Source: Planctomycetota bacterium (GTDB lineage: Bacteria; Planctomycetota; Phycisphaerae; UBA1845). From it: a DNA stretch of 5,463 nucleotides. Under the pieces are notes generated by a model, which made no database searches, had not been told where the DNA came from, and saw only the letters and a program-made list of their open reading frames with translations. Below, in pieces: positions 1-5,268 of the stretch. The position numbers and the translations under genes were made by a program. Position 1 is the first letter of the stretch. Each line of letters starts with the position of its first letter. The stretch covers positions 1 through 5,463 of the forward strand of contig JAJRUK010000105.1 in NCBI GenBank assembly GCA_024277835.1, in the 5' to 3' direction.

Positions 1-1
1 C

Positions 2-565
2 ACCCACAAACACGCCGACCATTTCAACGCGGAAGCGGTCGCCCGTTTCCTCAAAGAAAACGACAAGGCGATCTTCGCATCGTCGCCGCAGGTCGTTGAG
101 CTGCTCACGCCAGCGATCGGAGGCGACTCGGGTATCGCCGAGCGAATCAAGACCGTCGATCCCAAAGGCGATGGTAAGGTCGAGTTCACTCATGGGCTGT
201 TGAAGGTTGAAGTCTTGAAGCTAAGTCACGGCGATGGTCAGATGAGCGACGTCACGAATCTCGCGTTTATTGTCCACATGGGCGACAAACGCGTCCTTCA
301 CGTCGGCGACGCCCAACTGAACGAGGCTACGATGGCACCTCTAAAGAAGTATGCTGTCGGCGTGAATGCTGCTTGCGTTCCTTACTGGTGGTTACTCGAC
401 GAAAAGGGGCGGGTCTTTGTCCGCGATACGTTAAAGGCCGGGCGCGTCATTGGGCTTCACGTTCCTCCGGCAGAGGCGGAGACGATCCGTTCGCGAATCC
501 GTGAGGCCGACAAGACGTTCGTGGTGTTGTTACGGTACACGCAGTCAATTCGATTCACCGGCTAA
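2..565 (+). CDS. MBL-fold metal-dependent hydrolase, UlaG-like (5' end cut by window)
   Basis: The reading frame is open from base 2 to the TAA at 563-565, so about 187 C-terminal residues are visible and the true start lies to the left. The visible part opens on the zinc-binding signature HKHADH (His codons at 5, 11 and 20, Asp at 17). Further ligand positions follow: His in LSHG (227-229), Asp in HVGD (308-310) and His in GLHV (458-460). Together these form the usual dinuclear metal site of the metallo-beta-lactamase fold. The overall look (LSHGD..., KRVLHVGDAQLN) matches the UlaG/COG2220 branch, whose members hydrolyse varied substrates, so the substrate cannot be named. It is a close paralog of the next gene and sits just before it on the same strand. 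A signal peptide is likely by analogy with that gene but is outside the window. The family is well supported; the function is not. Confidence 0.85.
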   Translation, partial: THKHADHFNAEAVARFLKENDKAIFASSPQVVELLTPAIGGDSGIAERIKTVDPKGDGKVEFTHGLLKVEVLKLSHGDGQMSDVTNLAFIVHMGDKRVLHVGDAQLNEATMAPLKKYAVGVNAACVPYWWLLDEKGRVFVRDTLKAGRVIGLHVPPAEAETIRSRIREADKTFVVLLRYTQSIRFTG

Positions 566-590
566 ACACGAGACAGTGAGCAAGAATCCA

Positions 591-1436
591 ATGTCCAAAC
601 GAGTCATCGCATCATTCATCGCCGTCACGCTTTGCGTCGTTGCAACGACGAGTGCGACGGATGACAAGAAAGCAGCCGTTGCATCCAAGACCAAGGCGAT
701 CGGTACGATTCGATACGTCGCGAACATGGGCGTTCTTATCACCGCTGGCGACAAGAGCGTTCTGATCGACGCATTGTTTCGAAACGGAGAAGCTGCCTAT
801 GACAGTCCCGATACCGATACCCGGGAACTCATGGAGGTCGGTAAACCCCCGTTTCAAAACGTCAAGATCGCGCTCGCGACCCACGTCCACAAGGATCATT
901 TCGATCCTCAGGCCGTCAGTCGATTTATGCGGCGCAACCCGACCTCCAAGTTCGTGTCAACGTCGGCGGTGATCGGAAGTCTCGAAACCGACGCGATCGG
1001 GTTTGATGAATACCGCGCCCGCGTGCGAACGATCGAACCGGCGGAGGGGTCGTCCATCGAGTTCGCTCACGCCGGCGTTTCCGTTGACGTCCTGCGACTC
1101 AGTCACGGCGGCTCGCTGTTCTCGAACATTGTCAATATCGGTTTCATCGCCCACATCGGCGGGAAGCGCGTTCTACACGTTGGCGATGGCGTTCTTAACG
1201 ACACGACGATCACCGCATTAGAATCCGCCGCGGTTGGCGTCGATGTTGTATGCGTCCCGTACTTATGGCTACTAAGTTACGATGGCCAGGTTCTCCTGAA
1301 GAAGAAGATCAAACCCAAGACGATCATCGCCCTGCACTTCGCGACCGGCGAAGCGGACGCGCAAGCGACCGTCGTTCACCGATTCTTCCCAAACGCCATC
1401 ATCATGTCGAACGCGGGGCAGACCGTGCCCTTTTAG
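591..1436 (+). CDS. Exported MBL-fold metal-dependent hydrolase, UlaG-like (second paralog)
   Basis: This encodes 281 residues from the ATG at 591. The N-terminus MSKRVIASFIAVTLCVVATTSA is a basic start, a hydrophobic core and a small-residue end, a plausible Sec signal peptide, so the protein should act outside the cytoplasm. Metal ligands of the MBL fold are complete: H98-x-H100-x-D102-H103 (THVHKDHF), H172 (LSHGG), D199 (HVGD) and H249 (ALHF). The frame stays open upstream to an ATG at 450, but that would overlap the previous gene by over 100 bases and precede the signal peptide with a basic non-hydrophobic tract. An in-frame GTG at 576 would add only five residues and is a real alternative. 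No strong Shine-Dalgarno is seen before either start. The gap to the preceding gene is about 25 bases and msrA follows after 32 bases, suggesting one operon. The family is UlaG/COG2220-like; the substrate is unknown. Confidence 0.88.
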   Translation: MSKRVIASFIAVTLCVVATTSATDDKKAAVASKTKAIGTIRYVANMGVLITAGDKSVLIDALFRNGEAAYDSPDTDTRELMEVGKPPFQNVKIALATHVHKDHFDPQAVSRFMRRNPTSKFVSTSAVIGSLETDAIGFDEYRARVRTIEPAEGSSIEFAHAGVSVDVLRLSHGGSLFSNIVNIGFIAHIGGKRVLHVGDGVLNDTTITALESAAVGVDVVCVPYLWLLSYDGQVLLKKKIKPKTIIALHFATGEADAQATVVHRFFPNAIIMSNAGQTVPF

Positions 1437-1468
1437 ATGAGGCCGAAGTGGGGAACCTGGAAACGATC

Positions 1469-1942
1469 ATGACCAGCAAGGTAACATTCGGTGCAGGGTG
1501 CTTTTGGGGTGTTGAGGCGCGGTTTCGCAAGATCGACGGCGTTGTGAATGCGGTGTCGGGCTACATTGGCGGGACGCTTGACAATCCGACGTACCAAGAC
1601 GTTTGCACCGGCAAGACCGGTCATGCCGAGGTCGTTCAAGTCGAGTTTGATCCCGCAAGGGTCTCGTTTGAGCAGTTGCTCGACATCTTCTGGGGGTCTC
1701 ACGATCCGACGACACTAAACAAGCAAGGGCCAGACACTGGCACGCAGTATCGATCGGCGATCTTCTTTCACGACGAGAATCAAGAAGCTCTCGCCAGGTC
1801 GTCCAAGCGAGACCTTGAAGCGTCAGGTAAGCACAAGCGTGAGATCGTCACCGAGATCGCGCCAGCCTCCAGCTTTTACCGTGCCGAGGAGTACCACCAG
1901 CGATATCTCGAAAAGCACGGCATGGATTCCTGCTCGATCTAG
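1469..1942 (+). CDS. msrA: Peptide-methionine (S)-S-oxide reductase MsrA
   Basis: MsrA reduces the S epimer of methionine sulfoxide, free or in proteins, using a catalytic Cys regenerated through other Cys residues and thioredoxin. The 157-residue product has the family hallmarks. The active-site motif GCFWG lies near the N-terminus with catalytic C11. It is followed by GVVNAVSGYIGG, then HDPTTLNKQGPDTGTQYRSA, then AEEYHQRYLEK near the C-terminus. A Cys three residues from the end (C155) is placed where resolving Cys residues occur in this family. It is a compact single-domain form with no MsrB fusion. ATG 1469 is chosen because GGAA (1459-1462) lies 6 bases upstream and the core motif starts soon after; an in-frame GTG at 1448 would add seven residues. 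No signal peptide is visible, so it is probably cytoplasmic. It lies 32 bases after the MBL gene and may be cotranscribed with it. Confidence 0.96.
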   Translation: MTSKVTFGAGCFWGVEARFRKIDGVVNAVSGYIGGTLDNPTYQDVCTGKTGHAEVVQVEFDPARVSFEQLLDIFWGSHDPTTLNKQGPDTGTQYRSAIFFHDENQEALARSSKRDLEASGKHKREIVTEIAPASSFYRAEEYHQRYLEKHGMDSCSI

Positions 1943-2048
1943 CACCCGGATCGCGGCCATGATCCTCACTCTCACCCTATTTGTACCCTCAGCGGCGACT
2001 GTGAATTGTTGATTCGCTTGCGGGTTGACCGAGGCAGCGCCCACGGCG

Positions 2049-2053
2049 TAAGG
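2049..2053 (+). promoter_or_regulatory. Weak Shine-Dalgarno for the SDR gene
   Basis: TAAGG lies 7 bases before ATG 2061 and 10 before the adjacent ATG 2064. It does not decide between the two starts, which differ by one Met residue. Confidence 0.45.
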
Positions 2054-2060
2054 TACGGGT

Positions 2061-3137
2061 ATGATGAATGGGAAAACCGAATTGAGAACAGCGCTCGTAA
2101 CGGGCGGCACCGGTCTATTGGGTAGCCACATCGCCGAGCAACTTCGCCTGCAAGACTGGAACGTCAAAGCACTCTGCCGCGCCGGGAGCAAGACTGATTT
2201 CCTATCGAGCATCGGCGCGTCGATCGTGCCGGGCGATCTGACCGACCAGACGGCGCTTCGCGAAGCGTGCGAGGGCGTGGACGTCGTCTTCCACGCCGCT
2301 GCTCGCGTTGGCGATTGGGGTCCGTGGGAAGACTTCGTTCGAATTACGATCGACGGGACGCAGAACTTGCTCGATGCGGCGAGTTCGGCGAAGGTCAATC
2401 GGTTTCTGCATATCAGTTCGATCAGTGTCTATGGCCACCCCGATGGCGAGGGCATGGCGCTCGATGAGAGCGCTCCCCTCGGCAGCAACGTCCACAAGTG
2501 GAGCTACTACACGCGTGCGAAAGTCGAGGCGGAGAGCCGCGTATGGGCGGCCCATCAATCGGGGAAGGTTCCCATCTCGGTGATTCGACCAAGCTGGCTG
2601 TACGGGCCTCGCGATCGCGCGACGCTCCCTCGCCTGATCGATTCAATTCGCCGCCGCAAGCTCAAGATCATCGGCGGCGGGTCGAACCGGCTAAACGTCG
2701 TCCACGCCGGCAACGTCGCGGAGGCATCCATCCTCGCGGCCACAAGCGACGTTGCGCTCGGCGAAGCGTATAACTGCTGCCACGACGGCGTTATGAAACA
2801 GAGACAATATTTCGACATGATCGCCGACGCCCTTGGCGAGAAACGGATTACAAAGTCCGTTCCCTATCGCGTCGCATACAATGCTGCGTTCTTGATGGAA
2901 TGCTTCGGGCACGCCTTCAAGACGAAAAACCCGCCGCTCGCAACGCGCTACGCGATCTGGCTCATGGGGCGGCGATGCTTTTTTGAATGCGACAAACTCA
3001 AAGAGCAACTAGGTTGGTCGTCGTCCGTGGGATACGAGGAAGGGATCCGCGCCGCTGTCGATGACTACCTCGCAACGTTCGAGCCGGCAACGAGGTCTCG
3101 CGAGCGATCCAAGGACGCCGTGAAGGTTCCCGCTTAG
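2061..3137 (+). CDS. NAD(P)-dependent epimerase/dehydratase family protein (extended SDR, 3-beta-HSD-like)
   Basis: The 358-residue product is a complete extended short-chain dehydrogenase. The nucleotide-binding motif TGGTGLLG is at residues 14-21, after a short beta strand (ALVTGG). VVFHAAARVG follows near 75-84, then the Ser-rich active-site strand HISSISVYG (117-125) and the catalytic pair Y150-x-x-x-K154 in SYYTRAK. RPSWLYGPRDR (176-186) and the substrate-side LNVVHAGNVAEA (211-222) are also typical. The DWGPWEDF segment and overall layout resemble the 3-beta-hydroxysteroid dehydrogenase/sterol or nucleotide-sugar epimerase branch. The exact substrate cannot be read from sequence. No signal peptide is present, so it is expected in the cytoplasm. 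ATG 2061 is followed at once by a second ATG at 2064; TAAGG at 2049-2053 could serve either as a weak Shine-Dalgarno. A 118-base gap after msrA suggests a separate transcript. Transcription ends at the hairpin just after the stop. Confidence 0.93.
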   Translation: MMNGKTELRTALVTGGTGLLGSHIAEQLRLQDWNVKALCRAGSKTDFLSSIGASIVPGDLTDQTALREACEGVDVVFHAAARVGDWGPWEDFVRITIDGTQNLLDAASSAKVNRFLHISSISVYGHPDGEGMALDESAPLGSNVHKWSYYTRAKVEAESRVWAAHQSGKVPISVIRPSWLYGPRDRATLPRLIDSIRRRKLKIIGGGSNRLNVVHAGNVAEASILAATSDVALGEAYNCCHDGVMKQRQYFDMIADALGEKRITKSVPYRVAYNAAFLMECFGHAFKTKNPPLATRYAIWLMGRRCFFECDKLKEQLGWSSSVGYEEGIRAAVDDYLATFEPATRSRERSKDAVKVPA

Positions 3138-3159
3138 CGACCGCCCGCAGACAAGTAAG

Positions 3160-3205
3160 AAAAAAGGCGACCGAGTTTCAGTGAACCCGGTCGCCTTTCT
3201 TTCTT
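3160..3205. terminator. Bidirectional intrinsic terminator between convergent genes
   Basis: A stem of 11 base pairs (AAAGGCGACCG at 3163-3173 with CGGTCGCCTTT at 3188-3198) continues past one mismatch with three more pairs (3175-3177 with 3184-3186), closing a loop of about 6 bases at 3178-3183. The arm is preceded by a run of A at 3160-3165 and followed by TTTCTTTCTT, so each strand reads hairpin then T-rich tract. It starts about 25 bases after the stop of the plus-strand SDR gene and about 27 bases after the stop of the minus-strand exported-protein gene, so it can end both transcripts. Confidence 0.93.
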
Positions 3206-3224
3206 GTTGTTCAGTTCGTCATCG

Positions 3225-4103
3225 CTAGTCGAGGGCAAGCTCAACGATATAGCTGATCTTCGCGCCGAACTCGGTTCCGTCGTCGTTGCCGTCAAGGCTT
3301 AGCTCGGTCGAGAACGCGAGAATCTCGCCGTCAGCAACGTCCCACTCAAGACCAAGCTCAAGTGCGTGGTTGTCGTTGGCACCGTCGAACTGCCGGCTTG
3401 TCCAGAGGTAGTCCCAGGTGAACAGCATGTCATCACCGACTCTGTAATCCATACCGAGGGCTGCACCATACTGCAGGTTCTTCTCGTCGCCATCTTCGTG
3501 GTCGATGACGTACTGGGGTCCGAAGTTGTCGTTGTTGTCGCCGTTGTCGCCGCTGATGAAGCTCACGAATGGGTTAAGATGGACACGCGACTTGCCGGGC
3601 GTCATCGTCCAGGTCATCAGCCCGCGCAATGTGTAATCAACGCCACTTGAATCGACGCCTGAGGGGATGCGAATCGAGTTTCGCATGGCGAACGCCGGCG
3701 AGCCGAGCGGACAGTCCTCGTTCTCTCCCTCTTCCATGAATCGCCAGTGCCATCCGATCGTCAAGTCCGCGTTTCCGTCGATGCGCCCCTCGCCAATCTC
3801 AACGGGAACGAAGAGTATTCCCTCGTGTCCCGGCGCGAATCCGTACTCGACTTCAAGCTCGTACCCGGTCGCGTCTGTGCCGCCTTTCTGTCTTGCCCAT
3901 CCGAAGTTGTTCTTGACGAGCAACACGCCAGGATCGACCGGCGTCGCACTTCGCAGGGTGACCGGCCCATAGATAAGCCAGTCGTCACTGTTATCCGTTG
4001 TGACAACCGTCGTCCTGTCGCTTTCCTGAGCGCTTACACTCTCCGCCGACATCAACGTGGCCGCACAAAGGGCAGCCGTACAAAGCATCCATTTCTTCTG
4101 CAT
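3225..4103 (-). CDS. Exported beta-strand-rich protein, probable outer-membrane barrel (PF13557-like)
   Basis: The 292-residue product starts with MQKKWMLCTAALCAATLMSA and a likely signal peptidase I site after SVSA (residue 25), so it is exported. The mature part is rich in alternating hydrophobic/polar beta strands joined by acidic Asn/Asp/Gly loops, for example GDNGDNNDN near 185-193 and DGNDDGTEFG near 271-280. The string YELEVEYGFAPGHEG (81-95), the NADLTIGWHWRF strand (111-122), SPAFAMRNSIRIPSG (135-149) and the barrel-like end resemble the 'MetA-pathway of phenol degradation' group of putative outer-membrane transporters (PF13557). That match is by eye and moderate. The last residue is Asp, not the aromatic residue common at the end of proteobacterial barrels. 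ATG 4103 is fixed by a strong Shine-Dalgarno. No partner gene is adjacent on this strand, so it is probably monocistronic. What it transports or binds is unknown. Confidence 0.85.
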   Translation of the reverse strand: MQKKWMLCTAALCAATLMSAESVSAQESDRTTVVTTDNSDDWLIYGPVTLRSATPVDPGVLLVKNNFGWARQKGGTDATGYELEVEYGFAPGHEGILFVPVEIGEGRIDGNADLTIGWHWRFMEEGENEDCPLGSPAFAMRNSIRIPSGVDSSGVDYTLRGLMTWTMTPGKSRVHLNPFVSFISGDNGDNNDNFGPQYVIDHEDGDEKNLQYGAALGMDYRVGDDMLFTWDYLWTSRQFDGANDNHALELGLEWDVADGEILAFSTELSLDGNDDGTEFGAKISYIVELALD

Positions 4104-4113
4104 ATTATAGAAA

Positions 4114-4120
4114 CTCCTTT
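4114..4120 (-). promoter_or_regulatory. Strong Shine-Dalgarno for the exported-protein gene
   Basis: On the minus strand AAAGGAG is followed by 10 bases (TTTCTATAAT) and then the ATG at 4103. This is the best ribosome binding site in the window and fixes the start. Confidence 0.85.
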
Positions 4121-4121
4121 C

Positions 4122-4143
4122 GCTATCAGCCGAACCCGATAGC
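4122..4143 (-). promoter_or_regulatory. Hairpin abutting the Shine-Dalgarno of the exported-protein gene
   Basis: GCTATC (4122-4127) and GATAGC (4138-4143) are perfect complements around a 10-base loop. On the transcript the stem ends one base before AAAGGAG. It could stabilise the 5' end or tune ribosome access. It does not cover the Shine-Dalgarno itself. The stem is short, so a function is only possible. Confidence 0.4.
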
Positions 4144-4228
4144 TGGATTCTCGACTCGGGTGCAGAGACCGCTCACCACACACCAGTGTCCACCGAGGCC
4201 GCGCGACTCGCCGCCCATCGAACGTCTT

Positions 4229-4256
4229 AGACTACACTCCGGGCGGTCTTCGTCAA
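4229..4256 (-). promoter_or_regulatory. Candidate sigma-70-type promoter for the exported-protein gene
   Basis: On the minus strand TTGACG (4256-4251) is followed after 16 bases by TAGTCT (4234-4229). The -35 box is a 5 of 6 match and the -10 only 3 of 6. It would start transcription near 4221 and give a leader of roughly 115-120 bases that contains the short hairpin and the Shine-Dalgarno. Position is sensible but sequence support is weak. Confidence 0.25.
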
Positions 4257-4345
4257 CGGACAGCGCGCACGACGCGTACCTGCCAGTCAACCGCCCTAGA
4301 CCTATTCGGACACCAGGCAGTCCCCGCTTCTGCCCATTTTTCAAA

Positions 4346-4379
4346 ACCATCCTCCCGATCCGGTCGCGGGAGGGTTGGT
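4346..4379. repeat. Inverted repeat in intergenic region
   Basis: CCTCCCG (4351-4357) pairs with CGGGAGG (4367-4373) around a 9-base loop. A G-T pair and an A-T pair extend the stem, and ACC (4346-4348) can pair with GGT (4377-4379) past a one-base bulge. On the minus strand it is followed by TTTTGAAAAA, a poor terminator tail, and no minus-strand gene ends before it. Its role is unknown. Confidence 0.5.
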
Positions 4380-4444
4380 CAGCGCCTTGACGCCTCCGAG
4401 CGCTCCCGATACCTTCGCCCGAGCAACGTGAACGCTACAGGCGG

Positions 4445-4467
4445 CCGATGCCGACGTCCCGCATCGG
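4445..4467. repeat. Perfect 7-bp inverted repeat upstream of tRNA-Ser
   Basis: CCGATGC (4445-4451) and GCATCGG (4461-4467) are exact complements with a 9-base loop. It ends 43 bases before the tRNA, with no T-tract on either side. It could be a protein site, an RNA hairpin in the tRNA leader, or chance. Confidence 0.4.
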
Positions 4468-4510
4468 AAGATGTGAAGATAGGGTAAGTGGTTATGCCCC
4501 GGAAGCGTTT

Positions 4511-4600
4511 GGAGAGGTGGGTGAGTGGCTGAAACCAACGGTTTGCTAAACCGTCGTGCGGATATAATCCGTACCGGGGGTTCGAATCCCCCCCTCTCCG
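4511..4600 (+). tRNA. tRNA-Ser, anticodon GCU
   Basis: The gene folds as a class II tRNA. Acceptor GGAGAGG (4511-4517) pairs with CCTCTCC (4593-4599), with G as discriminator base at 4600. The D-arm GGT/ACC follows. The anticodon stem ACGGT/ACCGT (4538-4542 and 4550-4554) encloses loop TTGCTAA with anticodon GCT at 4545-4547, which reads AGC and AGU serine codons. A long variable arm (GCGGAT/ATCCGT) is the serine hallmark. The T-arm GGGGG-TTCGAAT-CCCCC is perfect. No CCA is encoded; the next bases are TTA, so the end must be added enzymatically. It stands alone, on the opposite strand to the genes on both sides. Confidence 0.97.
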
Positions 4601-4622
4601 TTAGATTTGGACGATCGTTTGT

Positions 4623-4659
4623 AAGGCCTTGATTCGCAAGATGTTGCGATCAGGGCCTT
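4623..4659 (+). terminator. Long hairpin just downstream of tRNA-Ser, possible tRNA terminator
   Basis: AAGGCC (4623-4628) pairs with GGCCTT (4654-4659). A T-G pair, TGAT/ATCA, one bulged T at 4634 and CGCAA/TTGCG then close on the 4-base loop GATG (4640-4643), giving 16 pairs in all. It starts 22 bases after the tRNA end. It lacks a T-run on the plus strand, so it may act as a factor-assisted terminator or processing stop. It may instead be part of an attachment region. The structure itself is clear; the role is inferred. Confidence 0.6.
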
Positions 4660-4676
4660 CAAGCATTCTGGGGCTG

Positions 4677-4697
4677 CTGTCCCAATACTGTCCCAAT
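4677..4697. repeat. Two tandem 10-bp direct repeats with 11-bp period
   Basis: CTGTCCCAAT occurs at 4677-4686 and again at 4688-4697, separated by one base (A). The period is one helical turn, so two proteins could bind the same DNA face. It lies between the post-tRNA hairpin and the stop codon of the unknown minus-strand gene. No other copy was noticed in the window. Possible uses are recombinase arm sites or an operator. Confidence 0.6.
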
Positions 4698-4701
4698 TCG
4701 C

Positions 4702-5268
4702 TTACTCGCCACTCTTCGCTTCAAGCTCACGCCAGACTCGTTTTGCAGCATTCCGGAAGCTTCCCCGAACGCATGGGCGATAGAATGTTCGATCCTTCTC
4801 GACAATTGGCGGATCTGCGGCCTGCCAGAAACGCAGGCAAAGGCGAATGAGGTAATCGGGCTGAGTGTGTCCGGTTTGCTCGCTGACAAGGCTCTTTACG
4901 TCGTCGAATTGGGTCCAGTCGTTTACTTCCGCAAGTGTTTCGGCTGCAACGTCGTAGTCTTCGCGCGGACAACAGAATGGTTGTGCCCGCCCGCCGACTC
5001 GGTATTCGCACAAATACTCGCCACGCCTGCGTTTTTCAATTGCGTACCGCTTGGGTTGATACCTAACGGGCGAATTGACGACCTGCGGTCGGCTGGGTTG
5101 AGATGCGTCGGCGAGGGTTTGGACTTGATCGTCGAGGTTTTCGAGCAATTCCAAGGCTTCCGTCAGCGGTTCCCGAAGTTTTTCAGATGCCCGGAGCGTG
5201 CGCAGCAGGATCCGGCGGACCTTCTTGATGTCGTCAGACCAGCTCTTCCTCGCGTCCATTGTTGCCAT
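4702..5268 (-). CDS. Hypothetical protein, helical N-terminus and basic C-terminal half
   Basis: I do not recognise this 188-residue protein. Residues about 11-55 are charged with regularly spaced Leu/Ile/Val (IKKVRRILLRTL, LTEALELLENLDDQVQTL) and look like a helical hairpin or coiled coil. A Pro/Gln/Ser-rich linker follows near 55-72. Then comes a basic, aromatic-rich region: EKRRRGEYLCEYRVGGR near 78-94, PFCCPREDYDVAAETL near 97-112, LIRLCLRFWQA near 140-150, and FRNAAKRVWRELEAK near 171-185. Four Cys occur in the middle and C-terminal part (87, 99, 100, 144) and one at 166, with no clear zinc-finger spacing. There is no signal peptide or membrane segment. The start at 5268 is chosen because GGAGG lies 5 bases upstream; the frame stays open to an ATG at 5394 but that extension looks noncoding. 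A second ATG lies three codons in. Nucleic-acid binding is a guess from composition and the tRNA-flanking position. Confidence 0.7.
   Translation of the reverse strand: MATMDARKSWSDDIKKVRRILLRTLRASEKLREPLTEALELLENLDDQVQTLADASQPSRPQVVNSPVRYQPKRYAIEKRRRGEYLCEYRVGGRAQPFCCPREDYDVAAETLAEVNDWTQFDDVKSLVSEQTGHTQPDYLIRLCLRFWQAADPPIVEKDRTFYRPCVRGSFRNAAKRVWRELEAKSGE

Larger units (their letters stand above)
4104..4510. other. Intergenic region without a convincing gene
   Basis: About 400 bases separate the exported-protein start from tRNA-Ser. Short open frames exist on both strands but show low-complexity Arg/Pro/Ser-rich translations without domains or ribosome sites. The stretch holds the leader and candidate promoter of the minus-strand gene, two inverted repeats (4346-4379 and 4445-4467) and presumably the tRNA promoter, which could not be placed with confidence. 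Confidence 0.6.

Noticed and set aside
450..590. Upstream ATG at 450 as the start of the second MBL gene.
   Set aside because: It would overlap the first MBL gene by more than 100 bases in another frame and put an Arg-rich tract before a good signal peptide that begins at 591.
1250..1468. Upstream extension of msrA to an ATG at 1250.
   Set aside because: The extension lies inside the MBL gene in another frame and reads as Arg/Pro-rich nonsense. The MsrA core begins just after ATG 1469.
2023..2054. TTGACC, 18 bases, TAAGGT as a promoter for the SDR gene.
   Set aside because: The -10 match is poor and transcription would start almost at the ATG, losing the Shine-Dalgarno.
3366..3650. Plus-strand open frame inside the exported-protein gene.
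   Set aside because: The Val-rich translation is the antisense of Asp/Asn-rich codons in the real gene.
4104..4109. Perfect TATAAT on the minus strand touching the ATG at 4103.
   Set aside because: A -10 box there would start transcription inside the gene and leave out the strong Shine-Dalgarno at 4114-4120, which lies upstream of it.
4387..4415. TTGACG, 17 bases, TACCTT as the tRNA-Ser promoter.
   Set aside because: The -35 and spacing are good, but the -10 matches only half and the leader would be about 90 bases. Not strong enough to annotate.
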